Source of the DNA: Symbiodinium natans
Lineage: Eukaryota; Sar; Dinophyceae; Suessiales; Symbiodiniaceae
NCBI GenBank assembly: GCA_905221605.1
Contig: CAJNDS010001824.1
Location: 1-64,000 of the forward strand
Length of the DNA stretch: 64,000 bases
Direction of reading: 5' to 3'
Shown: positions 7,665-19,642 of the stretch, one piece after another
Layout: every line of letters starts with the position of its first letter
How positions within the stretch are numbered: position 1 is the first letter of the stretch
The notes under the pieces: model-generated
Seen by the model: the letters and a program-made list of their open reading frames with translations, nothing else
Database searches by the model: none
Told to the model about the DNA's origin: nothing
Program-made: the position numbers and the translations under genes

Positions 7665-10054
7665 GAAGATATAAGGATTTAAACATCTAAAGAAAGCATC
7701 CATCCCAACTGAACTAAGCTGCACCCTTTTTGTTGTGGGCGCGACGGCGGCCGGCAAGCTATGCCAGCCCAAGTTGGAGAATGTCACCTGGGAACAAAAA
7801 TCCTGTTCCCCGATTTGGGGTTTTAGGGGTTAAGGCTTAGGGTTCCGGGTTCGGGTTCTGCAGCGTGGCCTGTCGGGAGTCATTTAGGCTTAGGGTTTAG
7901 GGTTTGTGGGCCGGGGCATGCTTCTTTGGATGTCAGGACGAGGGCCTCAAACCCTCGAGGGCTTTGAACTCGAAGCTCTAAGCCTGAAACCTCAAACCCT
8001 AATCCCCAAAAACCCGAGGTTTTGAATGAAAACAATCCTACAATATAAACCCTAAACGCCGAATCTTCAGACTTGCGTTCCCAACCTAAAGATCTACAGT
8101 CACAAGCTATTTCGGCCCAGTTGCACAAGCTTCCTTATCTAAACCCTAAAGCCTGAACCTTAAACCCAACAGGAATGCATCCCCCCCCCCCTTCCGCTAG
8201 CCAATGCAAAAAAAAACTCTGGCCCGTCCGGCAAGCTATGTCACCAGAACGTCAGCTAGGCAACAAAAACCTGGGTTGAGGGTCTAGGCGCACGGTCTCG
8301 TGCACATAGAGGTCTTCCACCCGCAGCACAAAACTACATATGCTTGAAACAATAAAATACCCCTCAACTTTGCATCTACGAGCCTACTGATTCGTTTGGC
8401 TTTCAAGGTCCTCATCTGTGCGATCAGGTGCTTTTTAGAGACAGAGTCTGAATCAGCCCTTTGTCGTACAACATAGCGCAGCGCTCTGAACTTTAAGGTG
8501 CTAACCCTCTTCTCATTCTGTGAACACGCAGCCAGACCCTCAACCCTGAACAAGAATGACAACATTCAAAGGAGGCTTTGGCGAATAAGCTTACTTTCAT
8601 GCCTTTAAAAAGGTATAGGATTTAGGGTCTAGGGTGTCATTACAAACAAACATGTCCATAAGCAAAGCCATATCTGGGGCCGTGTCTGAACCAGTAGGAT
8701 GGCTCCCCGAGAAGTATTCCTAGGCTCGATCCTCAGAATCCTAAATAAACAAAGAACATACAGTATCCTAAGGTCTACACTAAGAGTTGGAGGCCGAAGA
8801 TGTTGCAGTGAAAATTCTGTAAGGGGCCCGCCGCTCTCCCTCGTCACCGTCAGGCTGCGATTGCCGAGGAACTGCAGGGACACACTCCTGGCCGTAAGGT
8901 CAAGGGCTCGGAGGTTTAGGAGCGTCTGCAAATTACAGCAGATAAAGGTTGAAAGGCTCAAGACGCCGAGGCGAGATCCCTAAACTTTAAGGTCTAAACC
9001 CCAGCCGGATCCCAACATGTCTCCTGTTGTCTCCTTTCATGTTGGATGGGTCTGCTGGGTTTCGCATGGCTGGTGTCTGGTGCATGTCTCCCTTTGCCTC
9101 CCTACAATGTTGGTTGGGTCTGCCGGGCGCTCTGTAGCTTCTGTCCCTGCTCCGCTTGTCTCCCTTCTTGTTGGATGGGTTTGCCGGGCTTGCGGTAGCA
9201 GGTGTCTGCACTTGTCTTCCTTTGTCTTCCTTCAGGGTTTCCCGTGGCTTGTGTGCTCTTTCGCGAAAGTACGTGTGCAAAGCTTTGCTTCGTGGCGCGT
9301 TCACAAGATTGGGGTTCCGGGGATCGTGCCCGATTGAATCTGTAATTTCGGGTCGTGCAAGAACCAGGCGAACAGGGAACGAGAAACCTCTAAACTTGAC
9401 TTGGCACGAAAGCCCTAAACCCTAGGACCCTGAACACCCACCCTAAACCCGAAACTGCGTCAACCCTAGACCCTAAAGCCGATAGTCTGCAGAGGTAGAG
9501 CCAAAGACAGTGCAAGGCTTAATACTCCCAAAAGCAAGGCGCGGGAGCGAGACGGGAGCGCGGTCCGGTTCGTTTGGCACACCACGCAAACTGTGCGAAC
9601 TGCAAAAACTGCCGTGAACGTCAAACCCGTCCGAGACCGCGGAAGGCCAGAAACAGCACGTCCCTGCTACCTCTTGATGACATGGACTTATGCAAGCCTG
9701 AAAGAATGCCGGGAAAAAGGGTGGAAATGTCATTTCGTGATGTGATGTGCACGGAGAGCGCGTGGGACCTATGCGAAAAGCCATGCTAGTTACAATGTCT
9801 TGGGCGTTGTCCAATGTGCGCACGTGGGCGTGCCGCCAGCAATGTCCCTTAATTTCCTTTACCTGCCTAAAAGCCCAAGGCTATACGGCAAGGCGTGTAG
9901 GGTTTGCAGGGTCTCGGGTTTAGAATGTGCCATGGCTATCACCCAAGAAGCACTGGTTGGTGCCTCCTTTTCTTTGCCACGGTACCTGGAGAGCAGAACG
10001 AAACATCGCCAACAGCAAGCCAAGACACATGTGCGTACTCAAGCAGGGACCCCA
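7665..10054. other. Gene-poor mosaic with scattered telomere-like heptamers
   Basis: No supportable gene. Single or paired AAACCCT/AGGGTTT units (for example near 7830, 7890, 8035, 9415) are interspersed with sequence of no recognised identity. Short open frames on both strands lack domain motifs and usually run through repeat units. A small duplicated theme (CTCCTTTCATGTTGGATGGGT-like, 9018-9190) recurs three times. Confidence 0.6.
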
Positions 10055-10112
10055 AAACCCTAAACCCTAAACCCTAAACCCTAAACCCTAAACCCTAAAC
10101 CCTAAACCCTAA
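10055..10112 (-). repeat. Interstitial telomeric array (CCCTAAA), about 8 copies
   Basis: Perfect CCCTAAA heptamers on the plus strand (TTTAGGG on the minus). Confidence 0.95.
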
Positions 10113-10182
10113 TACCCCGGAGACTTGGGCTTCAGATCTTCATCTCTTAGCCGGATTGCTTAGAAATGGGGGTTTCCGAAAC

Positions 10183-10280
10183 TAGGGGTACCAGATTGGA
10201 GTCCTTCTCATAAGGGGACCCTACTATTCATATTGGGGGTCCCCTATTTTCGGAAAAGTCCCACATGGTGAGGGGATTTA
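10183..10280 (+). repeat. Dispersed repeat, family R1, copy 1
   Basis: The stretch from GGGTACCAGATTGGAGTCC through CATAAGGGGACCCTACTATT and TATTTTCGGAAAAGTCCCACATG is clearly related to 37083-37182. No coding potential is seen. Confidence 0.6.
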
Positions 10281-10672
10281 TAGGTCATAGGGCCCTGCAA
10301 CCATCCTCACCTCTCGTATGCTTCTTCAAAGTCAGCCAGCTCTTCCTCCACCGTACCTTCGCACAGGCGAGGCTCTGGGCCGGTTACAGGAAACAACCCT
10401 CAAACTTCTCGTCACTTCTTGGGCTGTTTAGATAGAGACTGCGGCTCATACTGACCCTCGAAGGGACCCCTTCGCGTGCCTTGCGTGCTCAACCCTCAAT
10501 AGGTCAACTGCAGGGATGACCGCCTACTGTGCTGACGCGGTAAAGAGAAGAACTTCCCAAAAGGCGAACTTCCAAAACAAAAATGAACTCCCGGGATGAC
10601 CAGGTCTCTGATCCATCGGAGTTAAGGAATAGACCTTAAACCCACGATCCGTAGGAAGCTTTAAGGTGGGGA

Positions 10673-11037
10673 TTAATGTGGTATCCTGATTAGTGTGAGG
10701 GCCCCCCCCCCCCCCAAACTAAATCCACCCCCGTAATAGTGTCAAAAAAAGGGACCCCCCCAAACTAATTTTCGGCCCCGGGCCCCCCCCCCCACCGGCT
10801 CCTCTTCATTTCCTCTTCGCTCAGGTTGGCGATGACAGCTCAGAACTCCGACTTGAAGCTGCTCTTCTTTTGCTCTTTTCTTTCATCATCTTGTTCTCTT
10901 TTTTTCTCTCTTCCGAAACCCATGCCCGAAAAACTTTACTTTATTGTGGGGGGGCAATCGAGTTTTTGTCTCCTGAATAATTTTTGGAAAACTTTTCATT
11001 ATTGAGGGGGTCCAGACTAATCAGGATACGACATTAA
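10673..11037. mobile_element. Terminal-inverted-repeat element of 365 bp flanked by TTAA (family T1)
   Basis: The left end (10673-10694, starting TTAATGTGGTATCCTGATTA) and the right end (11016-11037) are inverted repeats matching at 21 of 22 positions. Both ends carry TTAA, which could be a TTAA target duplication as in piggyBac-type elements or simply part of the inverted repeat. The interior is C-homopolymer-rich and has no transposase. A second, diverged member lies at 35320-35638. This fits a non-autonomous MITE-like element. Confidence 0.75.
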
Positions 11038-12107
11038 GGTTTTGGGTTTATGCGTATGAAAATCAACTCCAACAACCCCCTCACACCGAAACCCGAAACT
11101 ACCATTTGCTTCAGAGCCCCCGCCAAAAACTCAGGATAATCATCTATATAGCCCATAAAAGGGAAAATATTTGAAGGGTTCTTACGCTGGTAAGCCCTCT
11201 AACCCAAATTGCTATGGGTCCAAGTGAAAGCCGAGGGCTTCAAGTTTAGGGTTTGGGCTTTTAAGCTTAATTGGGTTTAAAGATTAGGGTTTGGGGCTTA
11301 AAGTTTCGAGGGTTTAGGCTTCAAAGCTTAGGGTTTAAGGCCTGGGGTTAAAAGTCATGGCACGCGTTTGAAGCAGCCATGTCGGGTTTGTGTCTTGCAG
11401 TTTGCCACATTCTGCCACCCCCTGGAGTAGGGCTCCGGGCAATAAATTGCCTTGCCACTTCGCAGGCCAGCGCGTTTTTAAGCTGAAAGGCTGGCCCATT
11501 AGCCCCGGAAGTGGTTGCTGGTCCCATCTGGTGATCCCATGTTCTACTTTACGGCTGACGGCAGATTTCTACGCCGCAACATGAGCTTCTCTGAATGCAT
11601 CGATATGGGTTTCAAATTTAGGGCATGGTAACCCCTAAGCCCTAGGAAAAGAGCTTCAGAGTTTCCGGGATTTCAGACCAGGCGGTTGCTTTGGGATTGG
11701 GCAAAGAGACGCAACTTCCAAAAACCGCTCTTGCGAGCTGTATTCTTGCTGCGGTCAGGGTTTAGGGTTCAGGGTTTAGGGTTTGGAGGGTTGGAGGCTT
11801 CTTGCCCCTAAGCCCAAAGCCGACAGCTGTACCAGGCATGCCAAGACGGGTGCAAGGTTAACCCCAACTGCTTAAGAAGTTCGGATCAAACAGAAGCTGC
11901 ACAAACAGAATGTGTGAAATATTGGACTGAAGGGTTGAAAAGTTCTATCGCCTTCGCCTTAAAGACCCTAGACCCTCAGTTTTAAACTTTCTTGCGCGGG
12001 CGCACGCGCCACTTGCCAAAACCTCAGTCTTCCCTAAACCACCGACATGTCCAGAATACCGCTTTTGGGAATTAACCCTAAGATGCAAAACCCCCAAACC
12101 CAAAAAA
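11038..12107. other. Degenerate telomere-like repeats, no gene
   Basis: Scattered GGGTTTAGGG-type units (around 11246-11360, 11756-11785) and C-strand units (12060-12107) in otherwise unrecognised sequence. No open frame carries a recognisable domain. Confidence 0.55.
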
Positions 12108-12150
12108 CCTAAAGCCTAAAGCCTAAAGCCTAAAGCCTAAAGCCTAAACC
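12108..12150. repeat. Homogenised telomere variant (CCTAAAG), 6 copies
   Basis: A seven-base unit CCTAAAG, a one-base variant of the CCCTAAA heptamer, in six perfect tandem copies. Confidence 0.9.
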
Positions 12151-12299
12151 CCAAAACCCCCAAGCCCAAAGCCAAAACCTGACACTCCAAACCCACCGCA
12201 GACCTGGAGCAGATTCGTCGTCGTCTCCAGGCTTCTCTTCCAGCGCATCTGAAGGGTCGTGGGAGTTAGGCCCTCAGTCGGTATATTTAGAGTTGAAGG

Positions 12300-12480
12300 A
12301 CGTTTTATGTCCATCTATCCACATATACGTATGCATCTAAGGATTTTATGTATACGCATATATGTAAAAACAAATAAGTATATAAATATCAATATCAATA
12401 AAAATAAAAATAAAAATATAAATACAAATATAAATATAAATATAAATATCAACAAATAATTAAATATATATATATATATG
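12300..12480. repeat. AT-rich microsatellite (AAATAT-type and TA)
   Basis: Runs of ATAAATAT, AATAAA and a final (TA)n. A short open frame rich in Asn/Ile here is a composition artefact. Confidence 0.85.
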
Positions 12481-12615
12481 TGTGGACGGGATCTTTAGGG
12501 TCTATTTCGCTTAGGGCCTTTCTTTACAAGATATATTAGCTAATGAAATTCGGGTTTTTCGATATGTTATCTGTTATATAGTATAGAATGCAATATACCA
12601 TCTAGAATGTGTTAT

Positions 12616-12786
12616 GTATAGTATAGTATATATAATATATAATATATAAGATATAAGATATAAGATATAAGATATAAGATATAAGATATAAGATATAAGA
12701 TATAAGATATGAGAGATGGATATGAGATATGAGATACAAGATATAAGATATAAAATATAAGATATGAGATATGAGATATGAGATAT
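12616..12786. repeat. Heptamer microsatellite (GATATAA)n
   Basis: About 20 copies of GATATAA and close variants (GATATGA). The minus strand reads as Tyr/Leu/Ile/Ser-rich pseudo-peptide, which is not a membrane protein. Confidence 0.9.
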
Positions 12787-12829
12787 CATACGGCTATAGG
12801 GAGTTTTACATTCCTTGAGCATATATTCA

Positions 12830-14978
12830 CATGTCTATAGGTTATCTATTATATAAGAGGAATTTTCTATACAATCGGCATTTCCTTCCATCTAAACTAA
12901 AACTGAGGCTGGAGGCCACGGCGATTAAATGCGGTTGGGGAAGGAGAAAATATAAGCCGGTAGTAAGAATTTTGATCTTAGAGCGTACGGGTTTAAGTTT
13001 CAGGGCTTCGGAAATAAGGTTAAGGGTTTGCAAGCCATTGCCCGATTGTGAAGGACCATCTCATACTTCAATCTCACCCACGCTGTCCCAGACGGCAAAA
13101 CCACTGTAGCCTGTTCCTTTTCGGGTTTAGGCATAAACTCAGGCACGCTGCCTATATCTTCGTTCCAGGCGATCAGGCGCTTTTTTGGCCATCATGTCGA
13201 TATTAGCATGAGGTTGTCTGTGCGAATGCATACCAATATGATGTTGAGAGACTTATCAGATGACACTGCAGTGCAGACAAGCTCAAGTCTCTGGCAAAGC
13301 CAATTGCCTCAATCATCGGACGGGTGTCACACGATTTTCTATCAACATCATCAGAAATGAGGCGGCGACAATCTCCGGCATTTGCGATGCCTCAACATCT
13401 CACATACGACATACGGCAGGGCTCCTCAGCACTATGGTCATGCTATCTTCCGGCTGCTGAGACGGCTGAAAGACAGACAACAGACCTTCGTTGAGACAGC
13501 TCGTGAGCCTATGCAGAGCCCTTCGCGCCCGCCCTAGTTCGGGGCCCCAACCCCGAACCCACAAGCCTTGAGCATCCTGGGCCCCCCTTTCCTAATGCTG
13601 TTGTACGAGCTACATTGCGCAAATCTCATGCTGCAGCTTCTCGGCTTTCTCTTCACACACAGGGCACGGGGCCAGCCTTCTACTACGACAAACAATTTTT
13701 AGAAGCACAAACCAACTGCTTTTTCGACTGGCCCTTGCCTTGAGCAGTCGGGCAGCTGTCTGAATGCAGAGTTGACATGCAAACTGCGCTGTCCGCAATA
13801 GTAAGCACCGCAGGCCCAAACACCAAAAACACGGAAACCACCGAATTACCGAAAGCTCATATGCCGTCAAATATGGCCGCAGCCTCCTCGACCCCGAACC
13901 CTTAGGTGAGGGAGGCTGCGGCGCGCGTAACCCAAAAGAGTTCTAGGGGGCACGGCCCAACCAAGCTGGAGCGAAAGATGATGTGGCGCCCTTCGCGATC
14001 TCCAAGTGACCCCCTCCTACGGAATCCTAGGGCCTTGGGGCAACCCGTGGGATCTTGTTGGCTTGCTTCGCCTGAAACCAGTCATAGCAGGACCTTCACA
14101 TTTTTGGAACTGGCCAGAGGGCGCACCAAGCGCTGCCGCAACAAAGATTGTTGCAAGAAAGCAGCGCAAAACCCCAACTTAGACAAAGCTGCCCTTCCCT
14201 AATGATCTTCCGGGACCACAGAGTGAGTGTTGGGGAAGTTTTCCCGGCATCTTCAATCTTCAATCTTCAATCTTCAGTCCGGAATTTTGCGGAAAAAAAC
14301 CCGGAAAACTTTCCGGACGTTTTCCAGTTTATCTCAAACCGAAAAAACAAGATAATTTAGTTAATCTCTATATTTCTTGGAAAATCCTGTATGTATCTCG
14401 CTCTCATGTGTCATATATACAAGTATAGGTGTGTGAGTAGTGGCACCCCCCCCCTGGCCCCTCAAACCCACAAGTTTAATAGAAGGCCTCAAAGAAGGTA
14501 GGTATGGGGGGAGGGGGGCACCACATATATGTATATATGTATATATATATATAACAAAAGCATAACGCTATGGAAGGTTCTCGACATGTGGCGACTTTTT
14601 TTGAAGCGGTTCCTTCCTCATTATTCGTAGAGGGTGCCAAAAACAGGGGCCAGAAGGCAACTTGGCCATCAGAAGGTCACGTTCCGGGTCTTGAATCGTG
14701 CGGTCCCTGAGATTGACACTTTCATTCAACCCCAAAACAAGCCAAACACTCTGATAGACACGCATGACCCAAGCCCAAGCATCCGAAGAACATGAACCAG
14801 AAGCCCTTAAAACCCCATCCCAAACCAAAACCTGTCCTTATGACTTGTGGGTCAACGCGCTGCGCATTGCCTGGTCGTTGCTCTGTTTTCAAACGTTTTC
14901 CTTCGTTTCTTTCGGGTTTTCCTTCGGTTTGGGGGTGGGGGGTTGGGGGTGGGGGGGGATAAGAACGTCAAGCGATTT
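12830..14978. other. Unassigned sequence with few telomere-like units
   Basis: No supportable gene or RNA. Unusually free of TTTAGGG arrays. It contains a triplicated CAATCTT (14251-14275), a C-run near 14446, and a TATG/TA microsatellite at 14524-14554. Confidence 0.5.
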
Positions 14979-15310
14979 CGCCTCTTTGTACAACATACTG
15001 CACAAGGATGTGGAACAAGAAAATCTGCCAGAAGCGTCCATGCCTGTCGCGACCATGCCCAAACCACTGGTATTTACAGCGTTTTATGCCCAAAACATTG
15101 GTATTGACGGCGTTCTCGCCTCTTTGTACAACATACTGCACAAGGATGTGGAGCAAGAAAATGTGCCAGAAGCGTCCATGCCTTTCGCGATCATGCCCAA
15201 AACGCTGGTACTTACAGTGTTTTGTCTCAAAACATTGGCATTTACACCGTTTTCGCCTCTTCGTACACCATACTGCGCAAGGATGTGGAACAAGAAAACC
15301 TGTCACAAGC
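14979..15310. repeat. Tandem repeat, unit about 138 bp, 2.4 copies
   Basis: Units start at 14979, 15117 and 15254, each with CGCCTCTTTGTACAACATAC or a close variant. The unit length is near 46 codons, so frames stay open through it on both strands (a 307-codon plus-strand frame spans 14764-15687). No domain is recognisable, the minus-strand frame is also open, and the plus frame runs on into unrelated sequence, so I treat it as a satellite-like repeat. It is followed by a 42-bp duplication at about 15328-15401 (ATGCTGTCCCAAAAAGAATA twice). Confidence 0.75.
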
Positions 15311-15715
15311 GTTTACCTTGCACTAGAAAATCCCACACATGCTGTCCCAAAAAGAATAGCTTCACTAAGAAATCCCATTCATGCTGTCCCAAAAAGAATA
15401 GTTTTTGGAACCCCCTAAACACAGCTTTTCTGCTCCGTACCACGCCTGCCAGTACGAACGACGCGGCGTACCGTACCCAGGCCAAATACAGAGCGCTAAC
15501 TGACTTGTGCCATGGGCGTGTTCCCAAAATAGGGGCCCCTTGCGTGCCCGTCCGTACTATAGGAACCCCCAGGAACGGACCCCAACTTTCAGAAAATCCA
15601 GGAATCTCCAGTCTCATAATCTACGGTCTCATTCCGCTACAGACTCTGCATGTCACAACGCAACCTCAACTACTGATTCTGATTTAAACAGCCCCCCCCC
15701 CCCCCGCCCCTCCCG

Positions 15716-15741
15716 ATTATAGGGTTTAGGGTTTAGGGTCA
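15716..15741 (+). repeat. Interstitial telomeric tract (TTTAGGG), about 3 copies
   Basis: Directly follows a C-run (15691-15707). Confidence 0.85.
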
Positions 15742-16217
15742 ATGAAGCTTGAGCCTACCTTAGGCACTCACAACCTACCCGAATGATCCTCGATGAGTGT
15801 CTACGGCAGACACTGACCTCCAAACGCGGTCTCGGACTCTTGATTTAGGGCTTGGGCCGGATTTAGGGGCTCAACCCTGACACGCCAGTCCATGAGCCCT
15901 GGGCTTATGGGTTGCTGAGGAGCCGAAATTCGGATACAACAATGTGAAAGTCACATTCTCCCTTTTCTCCTCATAGTGGCAAACGAGTGTCAACCCAGCT
16001 GTAGGAGGGAATCGGTGGATGGCAGGGCTTTCGGCTTCGAGGGTTTCGGGCTTAGAAACCTAAACCCGGAACCAACTACAAGGGAAAAAATCAACCCCCC
16101 CCAAACTACAAGGGAAAAAAGGCAACAGCACCGCATTGCCTTCGCGCTGATCTTGAGGAAGGTGGCCCTCATCGCTGGGCGGTGCCACCAGGCCGGTCTG
16201 ACGGGAATCTCGACATG

Positions 16218-16299
16218 AGGGTTGCGGTTTAGGGTTCGGGGTTCAAGGGTTAAGGGTTAAGGGTTTAGGGTTTAGGGTTTAGGGTTTAGGGTTTAGGGC
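16218..16299 (+). repeat. Interstitial telomeric array with degenerate left edge
   Basis: Variants (GGTTCGGGGTTCAAGGGTTAAGGG) grade into about six perfect TTTAGGG units at 16255-16298. Confidence 0.9.
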
Positions 16300-16924
16300 T
16301 ACGGGGAAGAGTACGTGACATGTTGTGTGTGTTTCACCTAAGCCTCGGCCAGACCTTGCAGCACACCAAAAACAAACCGGAGAAGCCCCTAAACCCAAAA
16401 CCTTGGTCTTTCAAGGTGTCTGGAACCTCCACGCGAACCTTAACCCTAAACCCCAGACCCTCAACCCTCAAAATTTGCAGCCAGGATGCCAGCGACCGGC
16501 CCTCACAGCGCCTTTCCAGAAGCTGGCGATAGTATGCCACTGCCTGTGCGCCCAGGCCCCTAGGATTTATAGGGCTTCTAGGCTTTTCGGGTTCTAGGGC
16601 TAGGTTTATTATAGGGGTTCTCGGCTGCATTGTGCGGGTCAAGAAGGGGCAAGAATTCATCCCTACAGCATTTTGGTTAATTGCAACGGCTAATCGCAAA
16701 CATATTACAGCACTGTAGTCATAATTCTCAGAATCTTAGTTCCCAGTAGCAATAATGCTTCTTCAAAAATCTGTTTCAAGAACACCAGACCCAAGCATCG
16801 TCCCGATCCGCTGAAGCCAGAGCATTGGGTCATGGGTCTGCACTTGGAACCCAAAGCCTTACCCCTAACCGTCTTGAGAGTTTATCCAAGTGCCAAGCCC
16901 TAGCGAAACTGCAAAAAGAGTAAG

Positions 16925-17037
16925 TTTTGGGGGTCGAAATAACATGGGGGTCGGAAAATAGCATCTCCTCATGTCCCTAAAGAATAATGCTATAATGACC
17001 CCCCCCCCCAAAACCCTATTCTAATTATTCAGGCTCC
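16925..17037 (-). repeat. Dispersed element family A, copy on minus strand
   Basis: The reverse complement reads GAGCCTGAATAATTAGAATA, then AGGGTTTT and a G-run, then TCATTATAGCATTATTCTTT, AGGGACATGAGG and TTTTCCGACCCCCATG. It matches copies at 18228-18320, 18470-18541, 19838-19905, 21395-21606 and 56645-56740. No coding capacity. Confidence 0.65.
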
Positions 17038-17204
17038 TCTATTGCTCAGCAAAGAACTACAGCGCCTTGGAGTTGTAGCGCGCGAAGAGGGCCGCCGACT
17101 CTGAGGGTCGCCGCGGAGCTTCGGGTAGCCCTCGAGGAACGTGCGGAGGCGGCTGCTGCCTGGGAGCTCTTTCGCTCGAGGCTTCGGGATGGAGGGTTCT
17201 GAGG

Positions 17205-17292
17205 TGTATCTATGTGTATATCTATCTATGTATATATATATATATACTTGCATACAATATTCACGTATGGATGTACACATGTTGCACATGTA
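17205..17292. repeat. TATATG/TATA microsatellite
   Basis: Simple TATATA and GTATATCTATC units; adjacent ACATGT-rich sequence. Confidence 0.75.
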
Positions 17293-17577
17293 TGTCCACA
17301 TGCTTGAAATATGTGAAGTCTCCACAGTTGACGCTTCTGTTGATTTGGTCTCGATGTTCGAAGCACCCAAGAACATCCTAAACAGCCTCTGTGTAGAATC
17401 AATGCTAAGCTAAGCTGAGAATAAGGTTTAGGGTTTAGGGTAGCTTTCCCAGTATCCTCCCCCCACAGAGTTTCGGGCTGGAACCCTAAACCCTGAGCCT
17501 CAACTAGAGTTGAGGAGTTTAAGGCTTTCAGGTTCGGCGTTTTCGGCTTAATGGATTTAGGGGGTACTAGGAATTTA

Positions 17578-17597
17578 GGGGGGGGGGGGGGGGGGGG
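17578..17597. repeat. G homopolymer, about 20 bases
   Basis: A long G-run directly after TTTAGG, suggesting expansion from a telomere-like unit. The exact length is likely unreliable in any assembly. Confidence 0.85.
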
Positions 17598-17724
17598 CGG
17601 TACGGGGCTACAAGGCTCTGAAGCGATCCCAAGGGCCCCCCAGCTGCATGCGCCGAAGTTGGGCTGGGCTCCAGAGGTCCATCGTCGTGCTGCGCACGAA
17701 GCCTTTGATGTTCACCCTTTTTCT

Positions 17725-17815
17725 AAGAGTCCTTAATAGGGATTATACTAGGAGGTACTATTCTGACTATTCTCTCTACTAAGCACTGCTAGTAAAAGGG
17801 GGAACGTCCCAAGCT
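17725..17815. repeat. Dispersed element family B, copy 1
   Basis: Contains AGTCCTTAATAGGGATTATA, the family core. The distal end TAAAAGGGGGAACGTCCCA resembles the distal end of the 53056-53132 copy (GTATAAGGGGCAACATCCCA). Confidence 0.5.
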
Positions 17816-18227
17816 GTAGGATTTACGGTGGTTGCAAAGCATTTTGGCAATAACTGCTAAGTCCTTTACATCTATTTGAGAAATGGGGTTTATAGGGTTT
17901 AGGGTTCAGATGTTTCGCGGTTGCGTTAAGGTTCGGGGGTTTAGCTGTGCGACTACCTCGCGGAGGCGGGATGTAAGGTTCCGATTGGGGTTTATGGCTT
18001 CATGGCTGCAGATAAGCTCCAAAACGCTAAAAACTCGCAGACAGCCATAGCCTCTGTCTTCGCTCTCCGTTTGTGTATGACCACAACAACATCAACACCC
18101 TGTCCCTGACCTCGGGATACAAAACCCTAAGCCTCAAGCCTACACCCCTGCAGTTGCCCTTCGCCATAAGAACACGAAGAACCTAAGCCTGAAACCCTAA
18201 GCCCTAAAGCTTAATATAGGGGCCTGA

Positions 18228-18320
18228 AGCATTTTTTTTATAAGGTTTTTGGGGGTTGTCATAGTATACTTATAAAGGGACCGTAAGGGAATAGTATTAG
18301 TAATTATTCCGACCCCTATC
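18228..18320 (+). repeat. Dispersed element family A, copy
   Basis: TAAGGTTTTTGGGGGTTGTC, ATAGTATACTTATAAAGGG, ACCGTAAGGGAATAGTATTA, then GTAATTATTCCGACCCCTAT. The last block is also present at 18517-18536. Confidence 0.7.
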
Positions 18321-18469
18321 TTAGGCTTTAGGGAACCGGCCCTTTCAGCTGCGGCGCTCAGGTGCACGCCAAGGCCCCTATGGCGTCCTGGCGCAAGAAA
18401 GAATCGAAGAGCTGGGGATAGGGTGTTGAGGGATTAGGGTTTAGAGGGCTTTTCATTTGGGGGCCTTAA

Positions 18470-18541
18470 TAATCAGAATAGGGTTTTGGTCACAGGGACC
18501 ATAAGGAAATACTATGAGTAATTATTCCGACCCCTATATTC
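18470..18541 (+). repeat. Dispersed element family A, short copy
   Basis: GGCCTTAATAATCAGAATAG, GGTTTTGGTCACAGGGACC and GTAATTATTCCGACCCCTAT. It lacks about 20 bp of the middle present in other members. Confidence 0.7.
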
Positions 18542-18912
18542 TGCGCATTCTACAAGTCCAGTGGCCCCAGCTTTGGGTCACATGTGCCTCCCTGCCTGCG
18601 CAGTCGACGCAAAGGTAGGCGCCGCAGGAGACGCTGGCCCAATCCTCGGGAGAGGGGCGGAAGAGAAACCTCGAAACCTCGGAATCTCAAACTCTGAGCC
18701 CTACACCCAAAAACCCTAAACCCTAAATTTCCTGATGAAACCAAAACCATCAGCCCTAGAACACATAAACCCTGAACCCCGAGACCCCCAACTCCTGAAG
18801 CGAAAATCACGCCAGTCTCTCTCTGCATGGGTTGGGGGCATATAGAGTTTCGGGTTTAGGGTGCCAAGTCTCGGAGAAACCTTGGGACCTGCAACCTTCA
18901 CCTGACTACGAT

Positions 18913-18944
18913 GGGTTTAGGGTTTAGGGTTTAGGGTTTAGGGG
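18913..18944 (+). repeat. Interstitial telomeric array (TTTAGGG), 4 copies
   Basis: Perfect heptamers. Confidence 0.95.
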
Positions 18945-19086
18945 AACAAAGACTCCCAAGACTTCTGCAGCTTTCAGGGACGGCATCCGGCAGCTTGCAG
19001 TCAATGCAGCTTTGTGAAGACACTGCCTTGGTCGTTGGAGCTTAATCAGGAGTCTTGCGCACCTGAGGGTTACATTCGGGGAGTCA

Positions 19087-19133
19087 GGGTTTAGGGTTTA
19101 GGGTTTAGGGTTTAGGGTTTAGGGTTTAGGGGT
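19087..19133 (+). repeat. Interstitial telomeric array (TTTAGGG), about 6 copies
   Basis: Perfect heptamers, last unit TTTAGGGG. Confidence 0.95.
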
Positions 19134-19315
19134 TCAGGTTTGGGGCTTTAGGCTGTAGGGTTTATGGGATGAAGGCATGTAGTTCGGAACGGCCTGCGGT
19201 TGATATCAGTTCTGGGCCCCTGGCTGGGCCTCGATGATAGCCTACTTGCTAACCACGACAAGGAGGAGATGCAAGCAGTCAGCGTACTGCTGGGCTGATG
19301 AGTCATGAGCTTTGA

Positions 19316-19392
19316 GCCCTAAACCCTAAACCGCAAACCCTAAACCCTAAACCCTAACCCTAAACCCTAAACCCTAAACCCTAAACCCTACA
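19316..19392 (-). repeat. Interstitial telomeric array (CCCTAAA), about 10 copies
   Basis: Opposite orientation to the array ending at 19133. Contains one CCGCAAA unit and one six-base CCCTAA unit. Confidence 0.95.
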
Positions 19393-19642
19393 CCCAATAT
19401 TTGGTTGGTGCTTTGCCTCCGCGAAGAAAGCCGCGGCATCCTCAGGAGGAGGGAGCTGCAGAAGCTCCTCGCGAATTGCACTTTTAAAGGCGTTTGGGGC
19501 TTAGGGTTTGGGCTTCAGATTCTTGCAAGCTCTACAAACTCATCAGTCTGAAGACGAAAAGACAGGTTTCAGGAGATGAAGCCCTGAACCCTCGAATCAA
19601 CGTCGCCCTGAACACCTGCAACCCTAAACACCTTAAACCCGA

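Noticed and set aside
12574-12822. Possible multi-span membrane protein on the minus strand (YLISYILYLISYIL repeats)
   Set aside because: It is a translation of the GATATAA microsatellite.
14764-15687. 307-codon plus-strand frame
   Set aside because: Kept only as a repeat: it spans a 138-bp tandem repeat with period divisible by about three, the opposite strand is also open, and no domain is visible.
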